Below, one piece after another: positions 9,504 to 21,137 of a stretch of 64,000 nucleotides of DNA. Source of the DNA: an uncultured Blautia sp. GTDB taxonomy: Bacteria; Bacillota; Clostridia; Lachnospirales; Lachnospiraceae. Below the pieces are notes generated by a model. The model saw only the letters and a program-made list of their open reading frames with translations, had not been told where the DNA came from and did no database searches. Each line of letters opens with the position of its first letter. Position 1 is the stretch's first letter. The position numbers and the translations under genes are program-made. The stretch lies in assembly GCA_900542045.1 (NCBI GenBank), contig UQMI01000003.1:40355-104354 (forward strand), written 5' to 3'.

Positions 9504-9987
9504 TTACGCAAAAGCTCTTTATGCGCTCTCTGTGTCCGGAGAGGCAGTAAGTGTTTCTGAAGAGTGGCTGAAAAGCAGCAAAGAGCTTAGAAAGGTACTG
9601 GAAAATCCCCTTGTTTCCGATGAGGAAAAGGACAGGGTCATTCAGAGGATATTTCCGGAAGAAATATGGAATTTTATGAAGTATCTCTGCCGGAAAGGCA
9701 TGGTTGGCAGAAGTCAGGAAATTTTTCAGTTATATGCAGAGTATGCAAGGAAGAAAGAAAGAATTCTGGAGGCAGTTTTGTATTATGTAACGAAACCGGA
9801 TCAGGAGCAGCTGGATGGGATCCGGAAGTTTTTGAAGCATCGTTTTCATGCTTCCCAGGTAACAGTTTCTCTTGTTGAAAAGCCGGAACTGATGGGAGGT
9901 TTTCTCCTTCAGGCCGGGGGAAGAGAATATGACTGGAGTGTGAAAGGCAGAATAGAACAGCTGACCAGGAGACTGATTCGGAGGTGA
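9484..9987 (+). CDS. atpH: F-type ATP synthase subunit delta
   Basis: A 167-residue subunit that ties the peripheral stalk to the F1 head. The N-terminal YNYAKALYALS segment, the NPLVSDEEK region and the C-terminal PELMGGFLLQAGGREYDWSVKGR motif are characteristic. ATG at 9484 is preferred to the in-frame GTG at 9475 because it gives the usual short N-terminus; it overlaps the last 20 bases of atpF. Confidence 0.94.
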   Translation: MTQKTYNYAKALYALSVSGEAVSVSEEWLKSSKELRKVLENPLVSDEEKDRVIQRIFPEEIWNFMKYLCRKGMVGRSQEIFQLYAEYARKKERILEAVLYYVTKPDQEQLDGIRKFLKHRFHASQVTVSLVEKPELMGGFLLQAGGREYDWSVKGRIEQLTRRLIRR

Positions 9988-9991
9988 GAGA

Positions 9992-11503
9992 ATGAGTGCT
10001 GTAAATGCAGATGAGATTATTTCAATTTTGAAAGAAGAAATAGAAAATTATGATCAGATCAGCCAGGAGCAGGAAGTAGGGAGCGTGCTCTGGGTTGGAG
10101 ATGGAATCGCAACGATTTATGGCATGGATCATGCCATGTATGGCGAGATCGTTACCTTTGAGACCGGTCTTAAAGGTATGGTACAGGATATCCGGGACAA
10201 CAGTATTGGTGTGATCCTGTTTGGAAAGGATACAGAAATACAGGAAGGATGCCGTGTGGCAAGAACGGGAAAAAGAGCGGGGATTCCTGTTGGCGAACAG
10301 TTCAAAGGAAGGATCATTGACGCGCTGGGAGCGCCCATTGACGGAAAGGGAGAGATTTCTGCGGAAGGTTATCGCCCTATTGAACAGGAGGCACCGGGAA
10401 TTATTGACCGGAAATCGGTGAATGAGCCTCTGGAGACGGGAATTCTGTCCATTGATGCCATGTTTCCCATTGGACGGGGGCAGAGAGAGTTGATTATCGG
10501 CGACCGGCAGACAGGAAAAACATCCATTGCCGTTGATGCGATTCTGAATCAGAAAGGGAAGGATGTTACCTGTATTTATGTGGCTGTTGGCCAGAAAGCA
10601 TCTTCTGTTTCCAAACTGGTGAATACACTGGAAAAGCACGGCGCCATGGAGTATACCACAATTGTCTGTGCCATGGCCAGTGACTGTGCGCCTTTACAAT
10701 ATATTGCTCCGTATTCAGGAACTGCTCTGGCGGAGTATTTTATGTATCAGGGGAAAGATGTGCTGATCGTCTACGATGATCTGTCCAAACATGCAGTAGC
10801 ATACCGGGCTTTGTCCCTGCTTCTGGGACGTTCTCCGGGACGTGAGGCTTATCCGGGAGATGTATTTTATCTGCATTCCCGTTTGCTGGAGCGTTCCAGC
10901 AGACTGTCTGACGCGTTGGGAGGCGGTTCTATTACCGCATTGCCGATCATTGAGACACAGGCCGGCGATGTTTCCGCCTATATTCCCACGAACGTGATTT
11001 CCATCACAGATGGACAGATTTTTCTGGAAAGCGATCTGTTCTTTTCCGGTATGCGTCCGGCTGTAAATGTGGGATTGTCTGTATCCCGAGTAGGTGGTGC
11101 AGCCCAGACGAAAGCCATGAAAAAAGCTGCGGGCAGTATTCGTATCGACCTGGCTCAGTATCGGGAAATGGAAGTGTTTACCCAGTTTAGTTCGGATTTG
11201 GACAGCACCACAAAGGCACAGCTGAAATATGGAAAATGCCTGATGGAATTGTTAAAGCAGCCGCTTTGCGCGCCGCTGTCCATGCCTCAGCAGGTAATCA
11301 CTCTGTGTGCGGCGACTCATAAGGTAATGGTTGAGGTTGACACGAGAAGACTGAAAGAATTTCAGATGAAAATGCTGGAATACTTTGCTTCTGTGCATCC
11401 GGAGATCCTGAGTGAACTGGAGGAGACGAAGACTCTGTCAGATTCTCTGACAGAAGAAATCGTAAGAGCTGCGGAAGAATTTCGTGATAATGTCTGGAGG
11501 TAA
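9992..11503 (+). CDS. atpA: F-type ATP synthase subunit alpha
   Basis: The 503-residue regulatory nucleotide-binding subunit of F1. The Walker A sequence GDRQTGKTS lies near residue 170, and the VGLSVSRVGGAAQTKAMK segment, with the arginine finger, is near residue 370. The ATG follows GGAGGTGAGAG four bases after atpH. Length and motif spacing are normal. Confidence 0.98.
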   Translation: MSAVNADEIISILKEEIENYDQISQEQEVGSVLWVGDGIATIYGMDHAMYGEIVTFETGLKGMVQDIRDNSIGVILFGKDTEIQEGCRVARTGKRAGIPVGEQFKGRIIDALGAPIDGKGEISAEGYRPIEQEAPGIIDRKSVNEPLETGILSIDAMFPIGRGQRELIIGDRQTGKTSIAVDAILNQKGKDVTCIYVAVGQKASSVSKLVNTLEKHGAMEYTTIVCAMASDCAPLQYIAPYSGTALAEYFMYQGKDVLIVYDDLSKHAVAYRALSLLLGRSPGREAYPGDVFYLHSRLLERSSRLSDALGGGSITALPIIETQAGDVSAYIPTNVISITDGQIFLESDLFFSGMRPAVNVGLSVSRVGGAAQTKAMKKAAGSIRIDLAQYREMEVFTQFSSDLDSTTKAQLKYGKCLMELLKQPLCAPLSMPQQVITLCAATHKVMVEVDTRRLKEFQMKMLEYFASVHPEILSELEETKTLSDSLTEEIVRAAEEFRDNVWR

Positions 11504-11505
11504 GT

Positions 11506-13789
<2,284 letters not shown>

Positions 13790-13803
13790 AAGGAGCGTTT
13801 GGA

Positions 13804-14217
13804 ATGAACCACACATTTGGACTGGAGATCATTGCCAGTGACAAGACGTTTTACAGGGGAAGAGGAAAAATTCTCGTGCTTCCTGCAAAGGATGGGGAAA
13901 AAGCAATTCTGGCAAACCATGAGGATATGATCATTGCCATTGTGCCGGGTGTTCTCCGTTTTGAAACAGAAGATGGTGAAAAACAAGAGGCGGCAGTGAG
14001 CGGCGGCTTTGCGGAGGTGATCAATAACCGGGTAAAAGTTCTGGTGCTTACTGCGGAGCGTCCGGAAGAAATTGATGTGATCCGTGCCAGGGAGGCAAAG
14101 GAACGGGCAGAGGAGCAACTCCGCCAGGCCAGGAGTATGCAGGAATACCATCAGAATCAGATGGCTCTTGCCAGAGCCATGACCCGTCTGCGTGTGACGA
14201 GAAAACAGGAATTGTAG
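13804..14217 (+). CDS. atpC: F-type ATP synthase subunit epsilon
   Basis: A 137-residue subunit with the N-terminal beta barrel (residues 1-85, including HEDMIIAIVPGVLRF) and a C-terminal helical pair rich in Ala, Glu and Arg (REAKERAEEQLRQARS) that can inhibit rotation. It is the last gene of the operon and is followed within 15 bases by a terminator. AAAGGAGCG lies before the ATG. Confidence 0.95.
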   Translation: MNHTFGLEIIASDKTFYRGRGKILVLPAKDGEKAILANHEDMIIAIVPGVLRFETEDGEKQEAAVSGGFAEVINNRVKVLVLTAERPEEIDVIRAREAKERAEEQLRQARSMQEYHQNQMALARAMTRLRVTRKQEL

Positions 14218-14230
14218 CTTTTATATAGAA

Positions 14231-14274
14231 AACAGGAAAGCCCGAACGAAATGTTCCGCTTTCCTGTTTTTTTT
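14231..14274 (+). terminator. Terminator of the atp operon
   Basis: AACAGGAAAGC (14231-14241) pairs with GCTTTCCTGTT (14258-14268), an 11-bp perfect stem, and is followed by a run of T to 14274. It lies 13 bases after atpC. Confidence 0.92.
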
Positions 14275-14311
14275 ATACAGGCTGCCGCAAACAGTGTAAT
14301 AGAACAGTGGC

Positions 14312-15655
14312 TTATGCCACGTCCGGCCTGTGCAGTTCTCTGTGCAGCTTCATCAGGATGATGAAAGAGAGGACTGCGGCCAGGATGGCGGTTCCGGCGA
14401 AGTTAAACCATATGCCGGTCAGTCCCAGAGGCCACAGCAGCACGATCAGTATGACCGGAAATACCAGGGCTGTGGAAAGGGAAATGACCGAAGCAGCCAG
14501 GGGTTTTTCTATCGCGAGCATGTAGCTCTGGGTGGCAAAAGAGAACCACCTTGTGATGTAGGTAATACTGAACAGCTTTAATGCGGCCACGGAAAGGTCC
14601 AGGAGCTCTGCACCGGCGTCTGCCATGAATAGATGAGTAACCTGTGCCGGGAAAAACAAAAGGAGCAGGAAGGCCATCAGGGAGACCACGCCGCTTGCGG
14701 TGAAGCAGCATTTCTCGATGGCGCGTACCCGGGAAAATTTGCCGGCACCCCAGTTATAGCCAACCGCTGGCTGCAGAGAGTCACACATACCATAGAGCAA
14801 AGGCTGAATAAAGCCATCGGCATACATTAAAATTCCATATACAGAAACCGCCGATTCGCCTCCTACGCGGACCAGGATGGCGTTCAGCAGAATGGAGGTG
14901 ATCCTTCCGGCAATGTTATTCAAAAAGTTGGGACTTCCGCAGGCCACGATCTGCCGGAGCATGGAAAAACGGAAACGGGGCCGGCAGAAACGCAGCAGGG
15001 CCTTTCTGCGTAAAAAGGGTATCAGTGCCAGCAGGGCACAGACAAACATACCGGAACAGGTGGCCAGAGCCGCTGCCCAGACACCCCACTGAAAGACGCC
15101 AAGGAACAGGAATTCCAGTACGGCGCTTAATACGGACATCAGGATATTCAGGAACATACTGCCCCGGATGATCCCGCAGATCCGCAGAAAGTTATCCATG
15201 GCAAAAACAATTGTGGTTATAGGTGAACTGATGGCGTATACCCGGATATACTGTACTGCGAAATCGGCAAATTCACCCTCCGCTCCCATGAAACGGATCA
15301 GAAACGGCGCGGCTGCAAACAAAGCGGCGCCGATGAGAACACCGGTGCTCACGATCATCAGACAGGCACAGGTGAACAGATTGTTGGCTTCCTTTTCCTG
15401 TTTTTTACCAAGACAGATGGAAATGGGGACTGCCGAACCCACGCCGATCAGATCGGCCAGAGAGAAATTAATAATAACAAAGGGCATGGCCAGGTTGACT
15501 GCCGCGAAGGCAGTGGATCCCAGAAAACGGCCGACGAAAATGCCGTCGATGGTCTGGTATAAGGCGGAGGCCAGCATACTGATGGCTCCTGGTATGGACG
15601 CAATAAAAAAGAGCTTTAAAGGTGCTGTTCTTGAAAAAAGAGCAGTTGAGTTCAT
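14312..15655 (-). CDS. MATE family multidrug exporter
   Basis: A 447-residue protein with about twelve membrane helices in two similar halves, as in the MATE (multi antimicrobial extrusion) family of cation-driven drug antiporters. Family features seen are LFFIASIPGAISMLASALYQ at the start, DGIFVGRFLG in the first loop and the paired YGILMYADGFIQPLLYG near mid-protein. It lies 21 bases downstream of marR on the same strand and is likely under its control. Substrate cannot be told from sequence. Confidence 0.93.
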   Translation of the reverse strand: MNSTALFSRTAPLKLFFIASIPGAISMLASALYQTIDGIFVGRFLGSTAFAAVNLAMPFVIINFSLADLIGVGSAVPISICLGKKQEKEANNLFTCACLMIVSTGVLIGAALFAAAPFLIRFMGAEGEFADFAVQYIRVYAISSPITTIVFAMDNFLRICGIIRGSMFLNILMSVLSAVLEFLFLGVFQWGVWAAALATCSGMFVCALLALIPFLRRKALLRFCRPRFRFSMLRQIVACGSPNFLNNIAGRITSILLNAILVRVGGESAVSVYGILMYADGFIQPLLYGMCDSLQPAVGYNWGAGKFSRVRAIEKCCFTASGVVSLMAFLLLLFFPAQVTHLFMADAGAELLDLSVAALKLFSITYITRWFSFATQSYMLAIEKPLAASVISLSTALVFPVILIVLLWPLGLTGIWFNFAGTAILAAVLSFIILMKLHRELHRPDVA

Positions 15656-15676
15656 TGGGGTCTTTCCTTTCTATTG

Positions 15677-16159
15677 TTATTTGCAAAAATTATTTTCCTC
15701 TTCCCGTATGTGGGCCAGAGCTTTTTCCATTTCAATCTGCAGCAGTTCCGTTCTCTTCTGAGAAAGCGATACCAGTGCCTGGCGTTCCTCTTTGCTGAGC
15801 TGCTGAAAAGAAATGGTTTCTGCTTCCACCAGAGGCGGAATGATCTTACTGGCGGTGATCCGGCCGTCGTCGGTGAGCAGGATCTGTTTGCTCTTCCGGT
15901 TCTCTTCCATGGGAAGCAGACGGATATAGCCTTTTTGTTCCAGGCTTTTGAGTGCAGAATTCACAGTCTGTTTTGTAAAAGACCAGAATTCACAGATGTC
16001 CTTCTGGGTGCAGCCGTCTCCCTGGACCCATGTGATATACAGGATCCAGAATGCGGTATAGGACAGATTAAGCTGCGCGGCATAATTGTGATACATGTCA
16101 TCCAGTATTTTGTCGTTTTGGTTCAGCAGTTCCAGCTGACGGGACAGCTCTGTATCCAT
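15677..16159 (-). CDS. MarR family transcriptional repressor
   Basis: A 160-residue winged-helix regulator. The recognition region CTQKDICEFWSFTKQTVNSALKSL is at about residues 55-78 and the wing (GYIRLLPMEENRKSKQILLT) follows. Helices at both ends would form the dimer. It heads a two-gene operon with the MATE exporter, and its promoter carries two matching palindromes (16191-16235), so it probably represses itself and the exporter until a ligand binds. AAAGGGATGAGAAC precedes the ATG. Confidence 0.93.
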   Translation of the reverse strand: MDTELSRQLELLNQNDKILDDMYHNYAAQLNLSYTAFWILYITWVQGDGCTQKDICEFWSFTKQTVNSALKSLEQKGYIRLLPMEENRKSKQILLTDDGRITASKIIPPLVEAETISFQQLSKEERQALVSLSQKRTELLQIEMEKALAHIREEENNFCK

Positions 16160-16190
16160 GTTCTCATCCCTTTCTGGTTGAAAATTTTAA

Positions 16191-16244
16191 GTCCGAATAC
16201 GGACTGACTGAACACATTATAGTCCGAACACGGATTATTGTCAA
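16191..16244 (-). promoter_or_regulatory. marR promoter with two MarR-type operators
   Basis: On the minus strand TTGACA (16244-16239) and TATAAT (16221-16216) are both perfect consensus with a 17-base spacer. One palindrome, GTCCG-AACA-CGGAT (16222-16235), fills that spacer and a second, GTCCG-AATA-CGGAC (16191-16204), lies just downstream. This arrangement is what a repressor occluding polymerase would need. Confidence 0.85.
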
Positions 16245-16382
16245 CGAAAAAATATTTTACAGAGGAGATCAGATGGGAGAAAATACAGAGGATTTCCAAT
16301 GGAGGCAGATGAATTCTCCGTCTGCATTGCAAAGGGGAAAAAAGTGTTCTATACTGATGGCAGAAATCCGGAGGGCAGATGG

Positions 16383-17969
16383 ATGAAGGAGTCAAGATTT
16401 ACAAGAGAAGAAAATGAGATATTGTACAGTAAATTCTGCTCTTCTGGCCAGGCAGAGCAAAAGCTGCAGATTGCGGCGGAAGCGGTCCTCTATCAGGAAG
16501 AGGTATCTTTGGAAGCCGGGAAAGCTTATAGCGCCTACCTCAGGCTTCGGCGGCGTCCAGCACTGCAGATGGCAAAAGAAGAGGAAAACAAAGAGTTTTT
16601 GTGGATAACAGCTGCGGATCAGAAAGGTATATGGGGAAAAGTCCGGTGGAACCTTGCGCGCAGGTATCCCCATTTTGCCAGCGCTTTTGCTGTATTGGAG
16701 CCCAGGCCGGGGAAATGGGAAAAGCCTGGCAGTGACGGCACATTTCTTTACTATCCGGAATGCTGGGAAGGACAGATGACGGAAAAGGATCTGAAGTCTC
16801 TTTGCCAGCTTTACCTGCATATGGTGCTGCATTGTCTGTTTGGCCATATACTGCAGGGAGAAAAACGGAAGAAGGATTACTGGGATCTGGCGTGTGATAT
16901 TTATATAGAAGAGCTGCTGCGGAAGGATTTTCCGCAGGTGTTTGAGCTGTCCCTGCCGGAACAGATCCGCCGGAATGTCCTGGGAGAATCAGAGAATGAA
17001 GAAGACAAACAGAGAAAAGAGATTTTGCAGTTCCTGAAAACGGCGGTGCGGCCCTTTCATGCAGAGGGAATCTCTCAATATCTGCAGGCGCATGGGGCTG
17101 GGAAAAACTGGGACCGGCTATTCCAGAGAGACAGTCATGATTTTTGGGAGAAAAATACGTATAGAGCCTGCAGCGGGACAGACAGGATTTCCCAGATGGA
17201 GCAGATGGAGGCACAAAGCCGGCATCGGTCTGCGCTTGCGGGTCAATGGAGCCGCATCCGCAGTCAGGTACAGATAAGTACCGGAGAGACGGGCGGCAGG
17301 AGAGGAAGTGCGGCGGGAAGCCAGGTATATGGGCTGTCTCTGCGAAAAAAGAAAAAATACGATTATAAGAGCTTTCTGGAGCGTTTTGCCTTTCCGGGAG
17401 AAGAGCTGATGCTGGATCTGGAAAGCTTTGATTATATTCCTTATATATACAGTCGGCAGCATTACGAGAACCTGGTGTTCCTGGAGCCGTTGGAGTATGC
17501 AGAGGTGCATAAGCTGCGGGAACTGATCATTGCCATAGATACTTCGGGTTCCTGCCGGGGCAGGATTGTCCGGCAGTTTCTGGAGGAAACCTATGAGATC
17601 CTCAGCCGGAGGGAAAACTTTTTCCGGAAAATGCGGGTACACCTGATCCAGTGCGATTCTATGATCCAGGGATATGCCTGCATCGAAAGCCAGGAACAGT
17701 GGAAGCAGTATGTGGAGCATTTGAAGGTTCAGGGATTTGGCGGTACAGATTTCCGGCCGGTGTTCCGATGGGTGGAGCAGCTGCGGGAGAAAAAAGAAAT
17801 ACAGAATCCGGGAGGTCTGATTTATTTTACAGACGGGGACGGTATTTACCCAAAGAAGGCCCCGGATTATGAGACCGCATTTGTATTTTTGAATGATTCC
17901 CTGAAAAAAGGAGAGGTGCCGTCCTGGGCAGCCGCTTTGAATCTGCAGATTTCTGTGGAGGAAGAATAA
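16383..17969 (+). CDS. VWA-like/DUF2201 putative metallopeptidase
   Basis: A 528-residue protein (556 if the in-frame ATG at 16299 is used; 16383 is preferred because GGAGG lies 8 bases before it). The N-terminal half has LYLHMVLHCLFGH, the histidine-rich motif of the DUF2201 putative metallopeptidase domain. The C-terminal part is a von Willebrand A-like domain with IAIDTSGSC, a MIDAS metal site, and FGGTDFRPVF and FTDGDG. The AAA ATPase gene follows 32 bases downstream; MoxR-type ATPases with VWA partners commonly act as chaperone pairs. The client is unknown. Confidence 0.85.
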   Translation: MKESRFTREENEILYSKFCSSGQAEQKLQIAAEAVLYQEEVSLEAGKAYSAYLRLRRRPALQMAKEEENKEFLWITAADQKGIWGKVRWNLARRYPHFASAFAVLEPRPGKWEKPGSDGTFLYYPECWEGQMTEKDLKSLCQLYLHMVLHCLFGHILQGEKRKKDYWDLACDIYIEELLRKDFPQVFELSLPEQIRRNVLGESENEEDKQRKEILQFLKTAVRPFHAEGISQYLQAHGAGKNWDRLFQRDSHDFWEKNTYRACSGTDRISQMEQMEAQSRHRSALAGQWSRIRSQVQISTGETGGRRGSAAGSQVYGLSLRKKKKYDYKSFLERFAFPGEELMLDLESFDYIPYIYSRQHYENLVFLEPLEYAEVHKLRELIIAIDTSGSCRGRIVRQFLEETYEILSRRENFFRKMRVHLIQCDSMIQGYACIESQEQWKQYVEHLKVQGFGGTDFRPVFRWVEQLREKKEIQNPGGLIYFTDGDGIYPKKAPDYETAFVFLNDSLKKGEVPSWAAALNLQISVEEE

Positions 17970-18001
17970 GAAAGCAGGAATAAAAATTTAAGGAGAAGGA
18001 C

Positions 18002-19528
18002 ATGAATATTGCACAGGCAAAGAAAGAACTGATACATACGGTTTGGGCGTATACCACAAAAAATGAGCAGGGGCAGTACCGGATCCCCCGGGTGCGGCAG
18101 AGGCCGGTGCTGCTGATGGGACCGCCGGGAATCGGAAAAACGGCAATTATGGAGCAGGTGGCCGGAGAATGCGGGATCGGACTGGTGGCATATACCATGA
18201 CCCATCACACCAGACAGAGTGCTATTGGTCTGCCGATGGTGCAGACCCGATGCTTTGACGGACAGGAATACACGGTGACAGAATATACCATGAGTGAGAT
18301 CATTGCTTCGATTTATCAGACCATGGAGCGGACCGGCTGCCGGGAGGGAATCTTATTTCTGGACGAGATTAACTGTGTATCGGAGACGCTTGCTCCGGTG
18401 ATGCTGCAGTTTCTGCAGAATAAGGCATTTGGCGGTCATAAGCTGCCGGAGGGCTGGATTATTGCAGCGGCGGGAAATCCCAGAGAATACAACAAATCTG
18501 CACGGGAATTTGACATTGCCACATTGGACCGGGTACGTCAGATGGACATTCGGCCGGATCTGGATGCGTGGAAACAATATGCCCGGAAAGCCGGGATTCA
18601 TGGAAGCATTTTGTCTTATCTGACCTGCCGTCCGGAATCTTTTTATCATATACAGCAGACGGCAGAAGGAAAAGAATTTGTAACGGCCAGAGGCTGGGAG
18701 GATCTGTCGGTGATGCTCAAGGAGCATGAGCGTATGGGACTGCCGGTGGAGACAGATTTTATCCGGGAGTATCTGGCCTGTGAAACGATAGCCGAAGACT
18801 TTTCATCTTTTTATAAGATGAGTCAGGAATACAGGAAACAGTGCCCGGTGGATGAAATTTTGAACGGAACACTGGCGGAATGTGAGAAAAGACAGATGCA
18901 GGAACGGCTGCGCAGCGCCGGAAAAGATGAGACCTTCAGTGTCAGCGGATGGCTGCTTTCCGGAGTTCTCTATCTGCTGGATGAGGCAGACAGATCCCGC
19001 AGGAGTCTGAAAAAACTCCGGGAAATGGCAGAAAATTTCTGGAACTATGAGAAGAGCGCTGCCTGTGAAAATGCGGTATCAGCGCTGGAAGAATATGTGG
19101 AGCGCAATGCCCATGCTCTGGCAGTCAAGGAGCAGGCAGAGTTTATGCCGGAAAGTCAGATCAGGGAGGAAAAAGAAGGCCTCCGCAGTTTTCGGGAGTA
19201 TCTGGCTGTCTGCCGGGGAAATCACAGGGAAACCAGGGAAGAAATCTGTGCGCTGCTTTCGGAGGATTTTGAGAAAAAAGAAGGGGAGTGGAAAGACCGG
19301 CAGGATTTGGCTGCCGCCGGGATCCGGCAAAGTGTTCTGTTTCTGGAAGAAACCTTCGGATTCCGGGAAGAACTGCTCAGTTTTCTTACGGGAATCTGTA
19401 CGCATCCGGAGATGGAGGCAATGGAAAAACGGGAAGACATGGAAGAATATGGGCGGGCGCTTTCTTGCCTGCAGATCGCACAGAGAGAAGCGCAGCTGGA
19501 AAAAATGTTCGGGGAAGAGCGGCAGTGA
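18002..19528 (+). CDS. MoxR-type AAA ATPase
   Basis: A 508-residue ATPase with Walker A GPPGIGKTA (near residue 41), Walker B ILFLDEINC (near residue 119) and a sensor-like IIAAAGNPREYN. The C-terminal third is helical and charged and not clearly related to a known domain. It follows the VWA-like gene on the same strand; together they resemble the MoxR/VWA chaperone pairs used to mature or remodel protein complexes. AAGGAGAAGGAC precedes the ATG. Confidence 0.9.
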   Translation: MNIAQAKKELIHTVWAYTTKNEQGQYRIPRVRQRPVLLMGPPGIGKTAIMEQVAGECGIGLVAYTMTHHTRQSAIGLPMVQTRCFDGQEYTVTEYTMSEIIASIYQTMERTGCREGILFLDEINCVSETLAPVMLQFLQNKAFGGHKLPEGWIIAAAGNPREYNKSAREFDIATLDRVRQMDIRPDLDAWKQYARKAGIHGSILSYLTCRPESFYHIQQTAEGKEFVTARGWEDLSVMLKEHERMGLPVETDFIREYLACETIAEDFSSFYKMSQEYRKQCPVDEILNGTLAECEKRQMQERLRSAGKDETFSVSGWLLSGVLYLLDEADRSRRSLKKLREMAENFWNYEKSAACENAVSALEEYVERNAHALAVKEQAEFMPESQIREEKEGLRSFREYLAVCRGNHRETREEICALLSEDFEKKEGEWKDRQDLAAAGIRQSVLFLEETFGFREELLSFLTGICTHPEMEAMEKREDMEEYGRALSCLQIAQREAQLEKMFGEERQ

Positions 19529-19605
19529 TCCGATGGTGAGAGGGCGCCGGAGATCGTCTGGCTGCACGGGAATGTTCTGAAAAACTGCAGAAACGAAAAT
19601 AAGAG

Positions 19606-19634
19606 CGGATGCATGGCTGCCGGCCATGCATCCG
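19606..19634 (-). terminator. Terminator between the MoxR gene and cdd
   Basis: CGGATGCATGGC (19606-19617) pairs perfectly with GCCATGCATCCG (19623-19634). Minus-strand flanking sequence after the stem is CTCTTATTTTCG, so it best serves cdd; it may also stop the convergent MoxR transcript, though no plus-strand T run is present. Confidence 0.6.
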
Positions 19635-19640
19635 TTGCCG

Positions 19641-20051
19641 TTATAAAGAAAAGCTGCGGGGCAGAAGATCTTTCAACAGATAGGATTCCAGATGCTCTGC
19701 GTCCTTTCCCACCAGGATCCGGAAGGTATCCGGGGCGCAGAATTCACTCATGACCTGACGGCAGACACCGCAGGGATAGGCAATGGACAAGGAGGAGGAA
19801 TCCCCGCTGACCGTCCCTCCGGCAATGGCGATGGCTGTGAAATTTCGTATGCCCTGAGAGACTGCGGCAAAGATGGCGCAGCGTTCCGCGCAGACCGTGG
19901 GGCCGTAGGCAGAATTTTCAATATTACAGCCGTGGAATATCTGTCCGTCTGCGGTCAGCAGAGCAGCGCCTACGGCATAGCCGGAATAGGGACAGTAAGC
20001 ATTTTTTCTGGCTTTAACGGCTTCCAGAAATAATTCCTTATCAGTTAACAT
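19641..20051 (-). CDS. cdd: Cytidine deaminase
   Basis: A 136-residue zinc enzyme that converts cytidine or deoxycytidine to uridine or deoxyuridine. The active site is complete: NIENSAYGPTVCAERCA supplies the first zinc cysteine and catalytic glutamate, and PCGVCRQ supplies the other two cysteines. It is downstream of the uridine phosphorylase gene on the same strand with a 37-base gap, giving a pyrimidine nucleoside salvage operon. Confidence 0.96.
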   Translation of the reverse strand: MLTDKELFLEAVKARKNAYCPYSGYAVGAALLTADGQIFHGCNIENSAYGPTVCAERCAIFAAVSQGIRNFTAIAIAGGTVSGDSSSLSIAYPCGVCRQVMSEFCAPDTFRILVGKDAEHLESYLLKDLLPRSFSL

Positions 20052-20088
20052 AAGAAGTTTTCCATCCTTTCTGAGGTTTCAGCAAAGT

Positions 20089-20859
20089 TTATTTCTGTTC
20101 CTGGCGGATTAGTGTCCGCAGAGTCTCCACAGCCACTTCAATGGCGCCTTCCGTGTCATGGACCACAGGGTTTTCCAGTCCTCTTTTTTCACGTTCCTGA
20201 TTGGCCACTGTCAGAAATATGGAACCGACTTTTACCCGGAGGTAGCTGCCTACGATGAAAAGGGCGGCGGATTCCATTTCTGAGGCCAGGCAGCCCATAC
20301 GCAGCCAGGCTTCCCATTTATTCAGGAGCTCATAGCCCACCGGCTTTGTTTCCGGAGAATGCTGGCCGAAGAAAGAATCCTTACACTGCACAACACCCAC
20401 ATGAAATGGTTTGTGCAGGCGTGACGCAGAGTCGGCCAGCGCATGCACAAGAGTATAGTCGGCCACAGCCGGATATTCGATGGGGGCGTATTCTTTGCTG
20501 GTTCCTTCCATCCGGATGGCTCCGGTTGCGATGACCAGATCGCCGCTTTTTACATTCAGCTCCATTCCGCCGCAGGTTCCCACACGGATAAAGGTATGGG
20601 CGCCGACAGCTGTCAGCTCTTCCAGCGCGATGGCAGCGGAAGGACCGCCGATGCCGGTGGAAGTGACGCTGACCATTTCTCCTTCCAGATAGCCGGTGTA
20701 GGTGACATATTCCCGGCTGTCTGCGATCAGACGGGCATCGTCAAAATGGCGGGCGATCTTCTGACAGCGTTTGGGATCCCCGGGAAGGATCACATATTTG
20801 CCCACATCTCCCTGTTTTAAATTGGTATGATACTGATATCCTTCTTTTGCATATTTCAT
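20089..20859 (-). CDS. udp: Uridine phosphorylase
   Basis: A 256-residue nucleoside phosphorylase of the PNP/UDP family, which cleaves uridine with phosphate to uracil and ribose-1-phosphate. Visible motifs are ILPGDPKR (phosphate site), [22 protein letters not shown] and EMESAALF near the ribose site. Together with cdd it forms a two-gene salvage unit. The upstream sequence has a ribosome site (AAAGGAGAGA) and a promoter at 20940-20968. Confidence 0.93.
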   Translation of the reverse strand: MKYAKEGYQYHTNLKQGDVGKYVILPGDPKRCQKIARHFDDARLIADSREYVTYTGYLEGEMVSVTSTGIGGPSAAIALEELTAVGAHTFIRVGTCGGMELNVKSGDLVIATGAIRMEGTSKEYAPIEYPAVADYTLVHALADSASRLHKPFHVGVVQCKDSFFGQHSPETKPVGYELLNKWEAWLRMGCLASEMESAALFIVGSYLRVKVGSIFLTVANQEREKRGLENPVVHDTEGAIEVAVETLRTLIRQEQK

Positions 20860-20939
20860 AAGATCTCTCCTTTAAATACGGAAAAGGCCGGCGGCAGTCC
20901 GCCTGACCGAATAACAGATTTTGCTTGTTTTATAAGCCT

Positions 20940-20968
20940 ATTATAGCATATCCAGAGAACCGTGTCGG
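20940..20968 (-). promoter_or_regulatory. Probable udp-cdd promoter
   Basis: On the minus strand CCGACA (20968-20963) and a perfect TATAAT (20945-20940) are separated by 17 bases, about 80 bases before udp. The remaining bases to the divergent alaX gene (up to 21137) show no gene. Confidence 0.6.
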
Positions 20969-21137
20969 GGCAAATTGGCATTGCACCTGCAATTTCTTTA
21001 GGATATACTAAAAAGTGTGAGAAAGAAGACAGAGAATATCCGATCGGAAAACAACGAAGCGGCAGAAGAGATTTTGCGTGTCTGTTTTGAAAGATTTTGC
21101 AGGTATTTTCTGAGATTAATAAAAGAGGTGCAGGAAG

